DNA of 64,000 nt from the NCBI GenBank assembly GCA_947632155.1, contig CANROF010000007.1, positions 1 to 64,000 on the forward strand, written 5' to 3'. The first letter of the stretch is position 1, and every line of letters begins with the position of its first letter. Below are positions 11,722-20,619 of the stretch, piece by piece. The notes beneath the pieces were generated by a model that was not told the DNA's origin, did not search any database, and saw only the letters and a program-made list of their open reading frames with translations. Position numbers and translations under genes: made by a program. Source of the stretch: an uncultured Oscillospiraceae bacterium. GTDB taxonomy: Bacteria > Bacillota > Clostridia > Oscillospirales > Oscillospiraceae.

Positions 11722-11817
11722 GCGCATTGTAGCGTAGGATTTGACTTGAGTGGGCTTGCTTCCCACTCTTTTTTCTGCACAAATCAGGGGCGCGAAAATG
11801 GTTTGCCGGGAGGGCTT

Positions 11818-12273
11818 ATGAGCAAAATTACCGAGACAGTGGCGGCCCTGGCCGGGCCCGTGGCGGAGGCCCGGGGCTGCGAGCTTTGGGACGTGGAGTT
11901 CGTCCGCGAGGCCGGCGAGTGGTTCCTGCGGGTCTACATCGACAAGGAGGGCGGCGTCTCCATCGACGACTGCGAGGCCGTCTCCCGGGCGCTGGACCCC
12001 ATGCTGGACGAGGCCGACCCCATCGAGCAGAGCTACAATTTCGAGGTATCCTCCGCGGGGCTGGAGCGGGCGCTCCGGCGGCCCGGGGATTTTGAAAAGT
12101 TCATGGGCTCCTTTGTGGCGGTGAGGCTCTACAAGGCCGAAAACGGCGTGAAGGAGCGGCTCGGGTATCTGCGCGGGTACTCCGACGGCGCCGTGACGCT
12201 GGAGACAAAGGACGGCGGGACCGTGACATTCGAAAAAAAACAGGTGGCGAGCGTCCACCTGCGGCTGGAATAA
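11818..12273 (+). CDS. rimP: Ribosome maturation factor RimP
   Basis: RimP helps assemble the 30S ribosomal subunit. The 151 residues are typical: the N-terminal domain contains GCELWDVEFVREAGEWFLRV and SIDDCEAVSRALDPMLDE, and the PSSAG-like motif reads VSSAGLERALRRPGDF. The C-terminal small beta domain ends in EKKQVASVHLRL. The ATG follows CGGGAGGGCTT; an upstream frame extension lacks homology. It is first in a classic operon with nusA, ylxR, an L7Ae gene, infB, rbfA and nrnA, and the promoter with TATAAT lies upstream. Confidence 0.95.
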   Translation: MSKITETVAALAGPVAEARGCELWDVEFVREAGEWFLRVYIDKEGGVSIDDCEAVSRALDPMLDEADPIEQSYNFEVSSAGLERALRRPGDFEKFMGSFVAVRLYKAENGVKERLGYLRGYSDGAVTLETKDGGTVTFEKKQVASVHLRLE

Positions 12274-12291
12274 ACATAAGGAGATATTCAA

Positions 12292-13365
12292 ATGAACGCT
12301 GAGTTTTTTGACGCCATCGCCGACATCGAGCGGGAGAAAGGCATCCCCCGGGAATATATGATCGAGCGCATCAAGATGGCGCTCCTGGCGGCTCTTCGGA
12401 AGGACAACCCCGAGGCCGAGGAGAACGTAGTGGTGGACGTGGACGAGGAAAAGAAGAGAATCGAGATGTACATCCAGAAGGCGGTGGTGGAGAGCGTGGA
12501 GAACCCCGCCGTGGAGCTTTTGCCCGAGGAGGCCCGGCGCTACTCCAAACGCGCCGAGGTGGGCGACACGGTGAACGTCCCCGTGGACACCAAAAAGTTC
12601 GGGCGCATCGCCGCCCAGGCCGCAAAGCAGGTGATCATCCAGGGCATCCGCGAGGCCGAGCGCAGCATGGTCTATCAGGAGTTCACCTCCAAGGAAAACG
12701 AGATCCTCACCGGCACGGTGAGCCACATCGACCCCGTCCGGGGCTCCGTCACCGTGAAGATGACCTCCGGCTCGGACTACACCGAGGCGGTGATGCCCTC
12801 CAGCGAGCGGGTCCCCGGCGAGCAGCTCAACGAGGGCGACATGGTGAAGGTCTACGTGGTCCAGGTCCACAAGGCCGGACCGGGCCCCCAGGTGCTGGTG
12901 TCCCGCACACATCCCAACCTTGTAAAGCGGCTTTTCGAGCTGGAGGTCCCGGAGATCTTCGACGGCACCGTGGAGATCAAGTCCATCGCCCGGGAGGCGG
13001 GCAGCCGCACGAAGATCGCGGTCACGTCCAGCCAGCCGGACGTGGAGCCCGTGGGGGCCTGCGTGGGGCCCCGGGGCGGGCGCGTGGCGGCCATCGTGGA
13101 GGAGCTGCGCGGCGAGAAGATAGACATCATAAAATATTCCGAGGACCCCGCCGAGTTCGTGGCCGCCTCCCTTTCCCCGGCGGAGGTCCGGCGGGTGGAT
13201 ATGCTGGACGACTCCAAGTCCTGCCGGGTCATCGTCCCCGACGGGCAGCTCTCCCTGGCCATCGGCAAGGAGGGCCAGAACGTGCGCCTGGCGGCGCGGC
13301 TCACGGGCTTTCGGATAGACATAAAGCCCGAGAGCTTCCTTGCCTCCCAGGAGCAGGAGGCCTGA
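12292..13365 (+). CDS. nusA: Transcription termination/antitermination factor NusA
   Basis: NusA binds RNA polymerase and RNA and tunes pausing, termination and antitermination. The 357-residue protein has an N-terminal polymerase-binding domain (to ~130), an S1 domain (EILTGTVSHIDPVRGSVTVK, ~140-200) and two KH domains including GACVGPRGGRVAAIVEEL and IAIGKEGQNVRLAARLTG. It lacks the acidic C-terminal repeats of E. coli NusA, as is usual in Firmicutes. Ribosome site AAGGAG precedes the ATG; the gap to rimP is 18 bp. Confidence 0.96.
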   Translation: MNAEFFDAIADIEREKGIPREYMIERIKMALLAALRKDNPEAEENVVVDVDEEKKRIEMYIQKAVVESVENPAVELLPEEARRYSKRAEVGDTVNVPVDTKKFGRIAAQAAKQVIIQGIREAERSMVYQEFTSKENEILTGTVSHIDPVRGSVTVKMTSGSDYTEAVMPSSERVPGEQLNEGDMVKVYVVQVHKAGPGPQVLVSRTHPNLVKRLFELEVPEIFDGTVEIKSIAREAGSRTKIAVTSSQPDVEPVGACVGPRGGRVAAIVEELRGEKIDIIKYSEDPAEFVAASLSPAEVRRVDMLDDSKSCRVIVPDGQLSLAIGKEGQNVRLAARLTGFRIDIKPESFLASQEQEA

Positions 13366-13395
13366 TCTCCCTTTAACGTATCGGCAGAAGGACTG

Positions 13396-13671
13396 ATGGG
13401 TTTGGCAGAGAAGAAGATACCCCAGCGCCAGTGCGTGGGGTGCAGGACCATGAAGCCCAAGCGGGAGCTTGTGCGGGTGGTGCGCTCGCCGGAGGGCGAG
13501 GTCAGCATCGACGCCCGCGGCAAAAAGCCCGGACGGGGCGCCTACGTCTGCCCCAGCGCGGAGTGCCTGAAAAAGGCCGTGAGGTCCCGCGCCCTGGGCC
13601 GGGCCCTGGGCGTGGAGATACCGGAGGAGATATACGACACCCTCCGGGCGCAGTTGGAGGCGGGAGAATGA
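13396..13671 (+). CDS. ylxR: YlxR family RNA-binding protein (RnpM-like)
   Basis: This 91-residue basic protein carries the YlxR signature RQCVGCRTMKPKRELVRVVR followed by a GRGAYVC element and SAECLKKAV. Family members bind RNA, and in Bacillus the homologue RnpM has been reported to modulate RNase P. The gene lies between nusA and the L7Ae-like gene, the standard position. Its stop overlaps the next start (ATGA). Confidence 0.93.
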   Translation: MGLAEKKIPQRQCVGCRTMKPKRELVRVVRSPEGEVSIDARGKKPGRGAYVCPSAECLKKAVRSRALGRALGVEIPEEIYDTLRAQLEAGE

Positions 13672-14081
13672 GCGCCCTCACCTTCCTGGGACTTGCCCGC
13701 CGCGCCGGACGGGTGGAGTACGGCGAGGAGACTGCCGGCATGGCGGCCCGGGCGGGAAAGGCGAAGGTCATTTTGGTGGCCTCCGACGCCGGGCACACCG
13801 CCCGGGTCCGGGCGGAGAACGCCGGCGAGGCCGGAAAATGCCCCGTGGCGGTGCTGCCGTACACGAGGGGCGAGCTGGGCGCGGCCCTGGGCCGCGACAC
13901 CGTGAGCGCAGCGGCCGTGACGGACATCTCCTTCGCCGCCGCCTTCATGGAAAAGCTCTCCGCCGAGTCCCCCGGCTACGAGAACACAGCCGCCGAGCTC
14001 AGCGCCCGCCTCCAAAAGTCCCGCCAGCGCGACGCCGAGGCCCAACGCCACCAAAAAAACAAAAAGCGCGGCAAAAAATAA
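13668..14081 (+). CDS. L7Ae/L30e-like ribosomal protein (YlxQ type)
   Basis: This 137-residue protein has a small L7Ae-type RNA-binding domain: LTFLGLARRAGRVEYGEE and KAKVILVASDAGHTARVRAE, with the expected hydrophobic pattern. A basic, charged tail (residues ~115-137, ending KKRGKK) is added. The ATG overlaps the ylxR stop, so translation is likely coupled. The role of YlxQ proteins is poorly known; kink-turn RNA binding is the family expectation. A structured repeat begins at its stop codon. Confidence 0.88.
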   Translation: MSALTFLGLARRAGRVEYGEETAGMAARAGKAKVILVASDAGHTARVRAENAGEAGKCPVAVLPYTRGELGAALGRDTVSAAAVTDISFAAAFMEKLSAESPGYENTAAELSARLQKSRQRDAEAQRHQKNKKRGKK

Positions 14082-14266
14082 ACTCAAATTCAATATTTTT
14101 TCCAAGGACATGCGCCTTGGAAAAAATACCTCTTGTCGCCCAAGTGTGCCGCTTGCGGCGCGCGCAGGGCGACAGCAGGGAAAAATTTTTTGAATTCCGC
14201 AGAATTCAAAAAATTTTTCCCGCACGTTCCCCTATGGCATCGAAAGCCGTCAGGCTTTCGAGCCAG
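14081..14266 (+). repeat. Structured repeat family 1, copy A (between ylxQ and infB)
   Basis: Four successive hairpins: CCAAGG/CCTTGG with T and A flanks; a GTCGC/GCGAC stem with a GC-rich inner hairpin; a long GGGAAAAATTTTTTGAATT/AATTCAAAAAATTTTTCCC stem; and a CGAAAGCC/GGCTTTCG stem. The conserved start is ACTCAAATTCAATATT. The arms differ from other copies but stay paired. It lies inside an essential operon without a clear terminator effect. No flanking hairpin duplication is seen for this copy. Confidence 0.85.
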
Positions 14267-14287
14267 TATAAGAAAGGATGATTGTTA

Positions 14288-16651
14288 ATGGCGGTAATGG
14301 TGAAATACAGGGTCCACGAGGTGGCCAAGGACTTCAAGGTCCCCACCAAGGTCGTGACAGAGATACTGACAAAGTACGCCACCACACCGAAAAATCACAT
14401 GCAGGTGCTGGAGGACCGGGAGCTGGACTGTATCTTCGAGTATCTGACCCAGCATAACCAGATGAGCTCCCTCGCGGACGTCTTTGCCGACACCGCCAAG
14501 CCCACCCCGGCCGCGCCCCAGACGCCCAAGGCCGGGGCCAAGCCCTCCGGGGAGGCAAAGCAGCCCCGCCAGGGCCAGCCCGCGCCCCAGGGACAGGCGC
14601 AGGCCCAGAGCCAGCCCGCGGCCCAGGGCCAGCCCAAGGCCGCCCCCAAGCCCGAGAAGCAGTTCACCCCCCGGCCCGAGAAGAAAAAGCGGGTCATCGA
14701 CACCTCAGGCGTGACCATCAACATCGAGAAGTACGACGAGCGCTTCGACCAGATGGCCGGCGACCGCGCCCAGAACATGAAGCGCGGCCGGGAGCAGATA
14801 AAGAAGAAGGGCGGCCAGAAGCAGTCCCCCGCTCAGGACAAGTCCGCCAAGCGCCGCCAGGAGGAGCGCGACCGCCTCCGCCGCCTCCAGTTCGAGGTGG
14901 CCAAGAAGGCCCCGGTGAAGGTCCAGATACCCGACGAGATCAACGTGGGGGAGCTGGCCTCCCGCATGAAAAAGACCGGCGCCGAGGTGGTGAAGTCCCT
15001 CATCAAAATGGGCGTCATGGCCTCCGTCTCCGACACCATCGACTACGACACCGCGGCCCTGGTGGCCATGGAGCTCGGGTGCAAGGTGGAGCGCGAGGTG
15101 GTGGTCACCATCGAGGAGCGCCTTATCGACGACCGGCAGGACACCGAAGGGGAGCTCCGTCCCCGGGCGCCCGTGGTGGTGGTCATGGGCCACGTGGACC
15201 ACGGCAAGACGTCGCTCCTTGACAAGATCCGCTCCACCCACGTGGCCGCCGGCGAGGCCGGAGGCATCACCCAGCACATCGGTGCCTACCGGGTGATGGT
15301 GAACGGCAGTCCCATAACCTTCCTGGACACCCCCGGCCACGAGGCCTTCACCTCCATGCGCGCCCGGGGCGCCATGGCCACGGATATTGCCATTCTGGTG
15401 GTGGCCGCCGACGACGGCATCATGCCGCAGACCATCGAATCAATAAATCACGCGAAAGCGGCAAAAATACCGATCGTCGTGGCCATCAACAAGATGGACG
15501 TCCACGGCGCCAACCCCGAGCGGATAAAGCAGCAGCTCACCGAGTACGACATCGTCCCCGAGGAGTGGGGCGGCGACACCATCGTGTGCCCCATCTCCGC
15601 CAAGACCGGCGAGGGCATCCAGGAGCTTTTGGAAAATCTCGTGGTGCTGGCCGAGGTCCAGGAGCTCCGCGCCAACCCCAACAGGGCCGCCAGGGGCGTG
15701 GTCATCGAGGCAAGGCTCGACAAGGGCCGCGGGCCCATCATGACGGTGCTGGTGCAAAACGGCACCCTGAAGCAGGGCGACATCATCATCGCCGGCACCG
15801 CCGTGGGGCGCGTGCGCACCATGATGAACGACAAGGGCGAGCGCGTCACCGAGGCCGGTCCCTCCGTCCCCGTGGAGATCGCGGGCATGGGCGAGGTCCC
15901 GGCGGCGGGCGACATCTTCAACGCCGTGGCCGACGAGCGCATGGCCCGGGAGCTGGCCGAGCAGCGCAAGAATAACCAGAAGAGCACCTTCGACACCGCG
16001 AAGAAGGTATCGCTGGAGGATCTCTTCGCCCAGATAAAGGAGGGGGAGCTGAAGGAGCTGGCCATCATCGTCAAGGCCGACGTCCAGGGCTCCGCCGAGG
16101 CCATAAAGGCGTCCCTGGAGAAGCTGACCAACGACGAGGTCCGCGTAAAGGTCATCCACTCCGCCGTGGGCGCCATCTCCGAGTCCGACGTGATGCTGGC
16201 GGCCACCTCCGGGGCCATCGTGGTGGGCTTCAACGTCCGGCCGGACAACGCCGCCCGGGAGAGCGCCGCCCGCAGCCACGTGGACATCAGGCTTTACAGC
16301 ATCATCTACGACTGCATAAACGAGATCGAGGCCGCCATGAAGGGTATGCTGGCCCCCAAATTCCGGGAGGTCCAGCTCGGCCACGCCGAGGTCCGGGAGA
16401 CTTACAAGGTGTCCAAGGTGGGCACCGTCTGCGGCTGCTACGTCCTGGACGGCAAGATCCAGCGCGGCTGCAAGGTCCGGGTCCTGCGGGACAACGTCAT
16501 CATCTTCGACGGCGAGCTTGCCTCCCTCCGGCGCTTCAAGGACGACGTGCGGGAGGTGGCCTCCGGCTACGAGTGCGGAATGCAGATCGACAAGTTCAAC
16601 GACGTCAAGGTCGGGGACATCATCGAGTGCTTCGTCATGGAACAGATATAA
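14288..16651 (+). CDS. infB: Translation initiation factor IF-2
   Basis: IF-2 is the GTPase that places initiator tRNA on the ribosome. The 787-residue product has an N-terminal IF2_N helix ([21 protein letters not shown]), a flexible Pro/Gln/Ala-rich linker (~70-130), a second IF2_N-like segment, and the G domain with [10 protein letters not shown] near residue 300, DTPGHEAF and NKMD. Domains II-IV follow. The ATG at 14288 has AAAGGA 9 nt upstream; a TTG six bases earlier and an ATG nine bases later are alternatives. The unusual feature is the 190 bp hairpin repeat immediately upstream. Confidence 0.95.
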   Translation: MAVMVKYRVHEVAKDFKVPTKVVTEILTKYATTPKNHMQVLEDRELDCIFEYLTQHNQMSSLADVFADTAKPTPAAPQTPKAGAKPSGEAKQPRQGQPAPQGQAQAQSQPAAQGQPKAAPKPEKQFTPRPEKKKRVIDTSGVTINIEKYDERFDQMAGDRAQNMKRGREQIKKKGGQKQSPAQDKSAKRRQEERDRLRRLQFEVAKKAPVKVQIPDEINVGELASRMKKTGAEVVKSLIKMGVMASVSDTIDYDTAALVAMELGCKVEREVVVTIEERLIDDRQDTEGELRPRAPVVVVMGHVDHGKTSLLDKIRSTHVAAGEAGGITQHIGAYRVMVNGSPITFLDTPGHEAFTSMRARGAMATDIAILVVAADDGIMPQTIESINHAKAAKIPIVVAINKMDVHGANPERIKQQLTEYDIVPEEWGGDTIVCPISAKTGEGIQELLENLVVLAEVQELRANPNRAARGVVIEARLDKGRGPIMTVLVQNGTLKQGDIIIAGTAVGRVRTMMNDKGERVTEAGPSVPVEIAGMGEVPAAGDIFNAVADERMARELAEQRKNNQKSTFDTAKKVSLEDLFAQIKEGELKELAIIVKADVQGSAEAIKASLEKLTNDEVRVKVIHSAVGAISESDVMLAATSGAIVVGFNVRPDNAARESAARSHVDIRLYSIIYDCINEIEAAMKGMLAPKFREVQLGHAEVRETYKVSKVGTVCGCYVLDGKIQRGCKVRVLRDNVIIFDGELASLRRFKDDVREVASGYECGMQIDKFNDVKVGDIIECFVMEQI

Positions 16652-16654
16652 AAT

Positions 16655-16697
16655 ACTGAAAATATTTTTCCAAGGGGACCCCTTGGAAAAATATTTT
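16655..16697. repeat. Solo hairpin resembling the first arm of repeat family 1
   Basis: AATATTTTTCCAAGGGG pairs with CCCCTTGGAAAAATATT over 17 bp. It looks like an isolated first hairpin of repeat family 1 (CCAAGG/CCTTGG with AT-rich flanks). It separates infB from rbfA and could also slow transcription. Confidence 0.55.
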
Positions 16698-16719
16698 ATT
16701 GGGGAAAGGAAACGACACT

Positions 16720-17094
16720 ATGCCTTCTAACCATATAAACCGAATTAACGAGGACATCAGGCTTTGCATGGACAAGCTGCTGCGGGAGGTGAAGGACCCG
16801 CGGATACACCAGGGGCTTCTCTCCGTCACGGCCTGCGAGGCCACGGGGGACCTGAAATACTGCAAGGTCTATCTGAGCGTCCTGGGGCTGGAGGACGAGA
16901 GGAGCCTGAAGCAGGGCTTGAAGTCCGCCTCCGGGTGGCTCCGGCGGGAGCTGGGACAGCGGCTGCGGCTGCGCAACACCCCGGAGCTCACCTTTGTTCT
17001 GGACCACTCCATCGAGGAGGGGGCGCACATCAACTCCATCCTGGCGTCCCTGGATATAAAGCCCGAGGAGGGGACGGATGATGACGCTGACTGA
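16720..17094 (+). CDS. rbfA: Ribosome-binding factor A
   Basis: RbfA is a small KH-fold protein needed for 16S 5'-end maturation and 30S assembly. The 124 residues include NRINEDIRLCMDKLLREVKDP, the typical TGDLKYCKVYLSVLG segment and HSIEEGAHINSIL near the C-terminus. The ATG at 16720 (MPSNHIN) is preferred over a TTG 21 bases upstream, because homology begins at SNHINRINE and AAAGGA lies upstream. The 3' end overlaps nrnA by 17 bases. Confidence 0.93.
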   Translation: MPSNHINRINEDIRLCMDKLLREVKDPRIHQGLLSVTACEATGDLKYCKVYLSVLGLEDERSLKQGLKSASGWLRRELGQRLRLRNTPELTFVLDHSIEEGAHINSILASLDIKPEEGTDDDAD

Positions 17095-18019
17095 CGCCGC
17101 CCGGTGGCTTACGGAAAACGACAATTACCTCATCCTCACCCACGCCCGCCCGGACGGGGATACCCTGGGCTCCGCCGCGGCGCTGACCAGCGCCCTCCGC
17201 AGGCTTGGAAAGCGTGCGGCCATGCTCCCAAATCCGGAGATTACGGAGAAATTTGTCCCCTTCGTCTCGCCGTATCTGGCCTCCGGCGGGGCCTTTGAGC
17301 GGGTGATCAGCGTGGACATCGCCTCCCCGGGGCTCTTCCCCCGGGGCTTTGCGGGGGAGGTGGACCTGGCCTTTGACCACCACCCCTCCAACTCCGGCTT
17401 TGCCGGGGCCACGGTGCTGGAGGCCAAAAGGGCCGCCTGCGGCCAGATCGTCCTGGAGCTCATCGAGCTTCTCCACGGCGAGCCCACCCGGGAGGAGGCG
17501 GAGCTGCTCTACATCGCCATCTCCACCGACACCGGCTGCTTCCAGTACGCCAACGTGACGGAGGAGACGTTTCTGGCCGCGGCGGAGCTGGCCCGGGCGG
17601 GAGCGGACACCGCGGGGCTTTCGAAGCTCTTTTTCCGCACCTTCTCCCGGGCGAGGCTCGCCCTGGAGGGGGCGGTCTTTTCCGGGCTCCGCACCTTCCA
17701 CCGGGGCCGGATCGTGGCCGCGGTGGTGACGCTGGAGATGGTGAAGGCCGCCGGGGCCACGGAGAACGACATGGACGACCTGGCGGCCCTCCCCGGGAGG
17801 CTGGAGGGCCACGAGGTGAGCCTGACGCTCCGGGAGAACGAAAACGGCGCCACCCGGGTGTCGCTGCGCTCGGGCAAGCGGGTCAACGTCTCCGACATCG
17901 CCCAAAAATTCGGCGGCGGAGGCCACGCCATGGCCGCCGGCTGCACGGTGGACGCCCCCCCGGAGGAGGCTCTGGCCGCGCTGGTCCCGCTGCTGGAGGA
18001 GGCCCTGGGGGACCAGTGA
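17078..18019 (+). CDS. nrnA: DHH/DHHA1 phosphoesterase (NrnA-like oligoribonuclease/pAp phosphatase)
   Basis: NrnA-type enzymes degrade short RNA oligomers and dephosphorylate 3'-phosphoadenosine 5'-phosphate. The 313 residues show the DHH domain motifs: HARPDGDTLGS near 22-32, SVDIASPG, and DHHPSN near 102-107. The DHHA1 motif is FGGGGHAMAAGC at ~281-291. Metal-binding Asp and His residues are intact. It overlaps rbfA, ends the operon, and is followed by a GC-rich hairpin and a family 1 repeat. Confidence 0.92.
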   Translation: MMTLTDAARWLTENDNYLILTHARPDGDTLGSAAALTSALRRLGKRAAMLPNPEITEKFVPFVSPYLASGGAFERVISVDIASPGLFPRGFAGEVDLAFDHHPSNSGFAGATVLEAKRAACGQIVLELIELLHGEPTREEAELLYIAISTDTGCFQYANVTEETFLAAAELARAGADTAGLSKLFFRTFSRARLALEGAVFSGLRTFHRGRIVAAVVTLEMVKAAGATENDMDDLAALPGRLEGHEVSLTLRENENGATRVSLRSGKRVNVSDIAQKFGGGGHAMAAGCTVDAPPEEALAALVPLLEEALGDQ

Positions 18020-18023
18020 ATTT

Positions 18024-18051
18024 CCGGGCCCGGGGGCGCCGCCCCCGGGCC
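18024..18051. repeat. GC-rich palindrome beside repeat copy E
   Basis: GGGCCCGGGGGC pairs with GCCCCCGGGCCC. It abuts copy E of repeat family 1 on its left side; only a short GCCGGGCC match is present on the right side (18249-18257). It may act as the nrnA terminator, but no T-run follows. Confidence 0.55.
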
Positions 18052-18250
18052 CCTGTCGGAAAAGCCCTGGCGGGCTTTTCCGACAGGAGAAACGTGCGGG
18101 AAGTTTTCGCTGAATTTTGCGAAATTCAGCGAAAACTTCCCTGCTGTCGCCCTGCGCGCCGCCGTAGGCGGCACTTGTGCGACAAAAGGAATTTTTTCCG
18201 ACGCGCATGTCGCCGGAAAAAATATTGAATTTGAGTTTTTTGATAAGCTG
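18052..18250 (-). repeat. Structured repeat family 1, copy E
   Basis: Inverted relative to copy A. Reading the minus strand: AATATTTTTTCCGG/CCG...GGAAAAAA hairpin, GTCGC/GCGAC outer stem with GCCGCC/GGCGGC inside, GGGAAGTTTTCGCTGAATTT and its complement, and TGTCGGAAAAGCCC/GGGCTTTTCCGACA. The first hairpin has changed bases on both arms relative to other copies, which keeps pairing. Confidence 0.85.
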
Positions 18251-18280
18251 CCGGGCCTGCTGCTTGTACGGAGGATGGAC

Positions 18281-18922
18281 ATGTCTGACGGGTACATGAT
18301 CCCCGCGTCCGCGGGGGAGATCGAATATGTGGAAAAGCGATCGCGCTTCATAGCCCGGGTCTGGCCGGTGGAGACGGAGGCCCGGGCGCTGGAGCATCTG
18401 CGGGAGACTCGGGAGCGCCACTGGGACGCCAGCCACAACGTCTACGCCTACAGCGTGAAAAGCGCCGGCGCCGCCCGCTTTTCCGACGACGGGGAGCCCT
18501 CCGGGACCTCCGGCCTTCCGGTGCTGGACGTCTTCCGCAAGGCGGGGGTGGAGGACTTCTGCTGTGTGGTCACCCGGTATTTCGGCGGGATACTTCTGGG
18601 CGCCGGGGGACTGGTCCGGGCCTACTCCAAGGCCGCGTCCATGGCCCTGGAGGCCGCGGGGCGGGCCAAAATGACAAGGCTCTATACCGCCAGCCTCATT
18701 TGCTCCTACCCCCAGTACGACCGGCTGCGGCCGGAGCTTGCGCGCCTCCGCGCCTGCGTTGAGAAGACCGAATTCGGCGCGGACGTGGAGCTGACGCTGT
18801 CCGTGACGCCGGAGGGCCTGGCCCTCCTGGGCCCCCGGGTGACGGAGCTCACCTCCGGGTCGGCCCTTTTTGAGGTCACGGGGGAGACGATGCGGCCCGT
18901 GAGAATCGAGGACGCCGGATGA
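18281..18922 (+). CDS. yigZ: YigZ/IMPACT family protein
   Basis: This 213-residue protein belongs to the UPF0029 (IMPACT) family, ribosomal-fold proteins linked to translation regulation; their biochemical role in bacteria is not settled. Visible motifs are [42 protein letters not shown] and the core [21 protein letters not shown]. The C-terminal half is the usual DUF1949-like domain. I chose ATG 18281 because GGAGG lies seven bases upstream; an in-frame ATG at 18275 sits too close to it. The stop overlaps the next gene (ATGA). Confidence 0.92.
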   Translation: MSDGYMIPASAGEIEYVEKRSRFIARVWPVETEARALEHLRETRERHWDASHNVYAYSVKSAGAARFSDDGEPSGTSGLPVLDVFRKAGVEDFCCVVTRYFGGILLGAGGLVRAYSKAASMALEAAGRAKMTRLYTASLICSYPQYDRLRPELARLRACVEKTEFGADVELTLSVTPEGLALLGPRVTELTSGSALFEVTGETMRPVRIEDAG

Positions 18923-20175
18923 AAAGAGCCGTGACGCTTTTTCTGTGCGCCGCCCTGCTGCTGACGGCCCTCTCCGCCTGCGCGGGGGAGGAGGCGGAGA
19001 GCGGGGAGACGGCGTATTCGCCGGAGAACATCGCCGCCGCGGTGATCGCGGCGCTGCCGGACCTGCCGGAGCTCTACGCCGTCCGGTTTTCCGACGACGA
19101 ATTTGCGGGGTACGCGCCGCTCTATCTGGGGGAGCTGGCCCCCGGGTGCGTTGACGGCGTGGTGTGCTATCCCTTCGGGCCCATGGCCTCGGAGGTGGCG
19201 GTCTTTCAGTTTGCCGATCCCGGGGACGCCTCCGGCGCCGCCGCGGCGCTGGAGGAATACAGGGACAGGCGGGCCGGGACCTTTTTCGGCTACGCGCCGC
19301 TGGAGGCGGAGCTGGCCGAGGGCGGACTTGTGCTGACCCGGGGCGTTTTCGCCGCGCTGGTGATCTGCTATGACACGGACAGGGCGGGGGAGGCCTTCGC
19401 CGCCTGCTTCGGCGCCGGAGCCCCGGAGCCCCCGGCCCTGGAGCCCCTGGTGACGCCCATCCCGGAACCGGAGCCTGAGCCGGAACCCGAACCGGACCCT
19501 GAACCGGAGCCCGGGCCCGAGCCTGAACCTGAACCGGAGACGGAGCCCGAGCCGGAGCCTGAGCCGGAGCCTGAACCCGCCCCGGAGCCCGGACCCGAGC
19601 CGGAGGATGTCTACGACCACGACGCGGTGACGGGGGCCTGGCGGACGGGGGACGTCTCCGGCCTTACGCCCAAAAATCTGGCCGTCTACAACGCCTGCGC
19701 CGCCGTCCTGGGGGAGATCGTCACCCAGGGGATGTCGGACCTTGAAAAGGAGCTGGCCGTCAACGACTGGATGGTCTTTAACGGTCAGTACGACCCGGCG
19801 GAGTTAGAGGCCGGCCCCATCGGCACGCCGGACCCGGACAACGACAACCCCTACGGCTTTTTGATAAACGGCGTGGGCATCTGCCTTGGCTACTCCGGGA
19901 CCTTTCAGCTCTTTATGGACCTTTTGGGCATCGAGTGCCTGACCGTCAGGGGCTTCGCCCACGGCGGCGAGGACCACGCCTGGAACATGGTGCGGCTGGA
20001 GGGGGTGTGGTACTGCGTGGACGTCACCTGGAACGACCCGGTCTTCGCCGGCTGGACGCCCACGGCGGCCCAGCGGGAGGTCTACGCCCACCGGTATTTC
20101 AACGTGACCAGCGACTACATGCGCCAGACCGACCACCAGTGGGACGCCGACGTCCCCGAGGCCGACGGCGGATAA
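18919..20175 (+). CDS. Lipoprotein with Glu-Pro linker and transglutaminase-like domain
   Basis: The 418-residue protein has a lipoprotein signal (hydrophobic segment then LSACAG), so it should be anchored outside the membrane. Residues ~30-170 resemble DUF4358-type domains. Then comes a Glu-Pro-rich spacer of ~48 residues (19464-19606). The C-terminal domain (~235-410) has the transglutaminase-like triad: Cys in [10 protein letters not shown], His in [10 protein letters not shown], Asp in [11 protein letters not shown]. Such bacterial domains are usually proteases or peptidoglycan-associated enzymes. The spacer probably spans the cell wall. The gene overlaps yigZ by four bases. Substrate unknown. 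Confidence 0.85.
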   Translation: MKRAVTLFLCAALLLTALSACAGEEAESGETAYSPENIAAAVIAALPDLPELYAVRFSDDEFAGYAPLYLGELAPGCVDGVVCYPFGPMASEVAVFQFADPGDASGAAAALEEYRDRRAGTFFGYAPLEAELAEGGLVLTRGVFAALVICYDTDRAGEAFAACFGAGAPEPPALEPLVTPIPEPEPEPEPEPDPEPEPGPEPEPEPETEPEPEPEPEPEPAPEPGPEPEDVYDHDAVTGAWRTGDVSGLTPKNLAVYNACAAVLGEIVTQGMSDLEKELAVNDWMVFNGQYDPAELEAGPIGTPDPDNDNPYGFLINGVGICLGYSGTFQLFMDLLGIECLTVRGFAHGGEDHAWNMVRLEGVWYCVDVTWNDPVFAGWTPTAAQREVYAHRYFNVTSDYMRQTDHQWDADVPEADGG

Positions 20176-20240
20176 GGCGGTATCAGGATATTTTGTTTAT
20201 ATGCGCAGCGAGGACCGGGCCGGCCTGGGCGGCCCGGTCA

Positions 20241-20437
20241 GTTTGTCAAAAAACTCAAATTCAATATTTTTTCCAAGGACATGTGCCTTGGAAAAAATCC
20301 CTTTTGTCGCACAAGTGCCGCCTACGGCGGCGCGCAGGGCGACAGCAGGGAAGTTTACGCTGAATTTCGCAAAATTCAGCGTAAATTTCCCGCACGTTCC
20401 CCTTGTCGGAAAAGCCCGTCAGGGCTTTTTCGACAGG
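20241..20437 (+). repeat. Structured repeat family 1, copy B
   Basis: Same orientation as copy A. It begins TTTGTCAAAAAACTCAAATT and ends TTTTTCGACAGG. Stems: CCAAGG/CCTTGG; TTTGTCGC/GCGACA with CCGCC-TAC-GGCGG inside; AAGTTTACGCTGAATTT and complement; TGTCGGAAAAGCCC/GGGCTTTTTCGACA. Both sides carry GC palindromes with GACCGGG (20214-20240 and 20438-20466) that resemble each other but are not identical. Confidence 0.87.
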
Positions 20438-20559
20438 CTGACCGGGGCGGCCGCCGACGGCCGCCCTTTTCCGATTCCCGTCCACGGTCCGATAAACGGC
20501 TTGCGTTTTCGGGGCCGGCGCCCTCGGGGCGCGGGATTCTTTAATGTTTTTCCACAGGG

Positions 20560-20588
20560 TTGAAATCATTGAATACTTTTGGTATAAT
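20560..20588 (+). promoter_or_regulatory. Promoter of the murJ operon
   Basis: TTGAAA (20560-20565), 17 bp, TATAAT (20583-20588), followed by AAAGGGGTGAGGGG and the murJ start at 20620. Confidence 0.8.
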
Positions 20589-20619
20589 AACCCCTTAGAG
20601 CGAAAAAAGGGGTGAGGGG

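Noticed and set aside
18052..18250. The repeat as a simple terminator
   Set aside because: Terminators do not need four hairpins with conserved ends and six copies; flanking hairpins already fit the terminator role.
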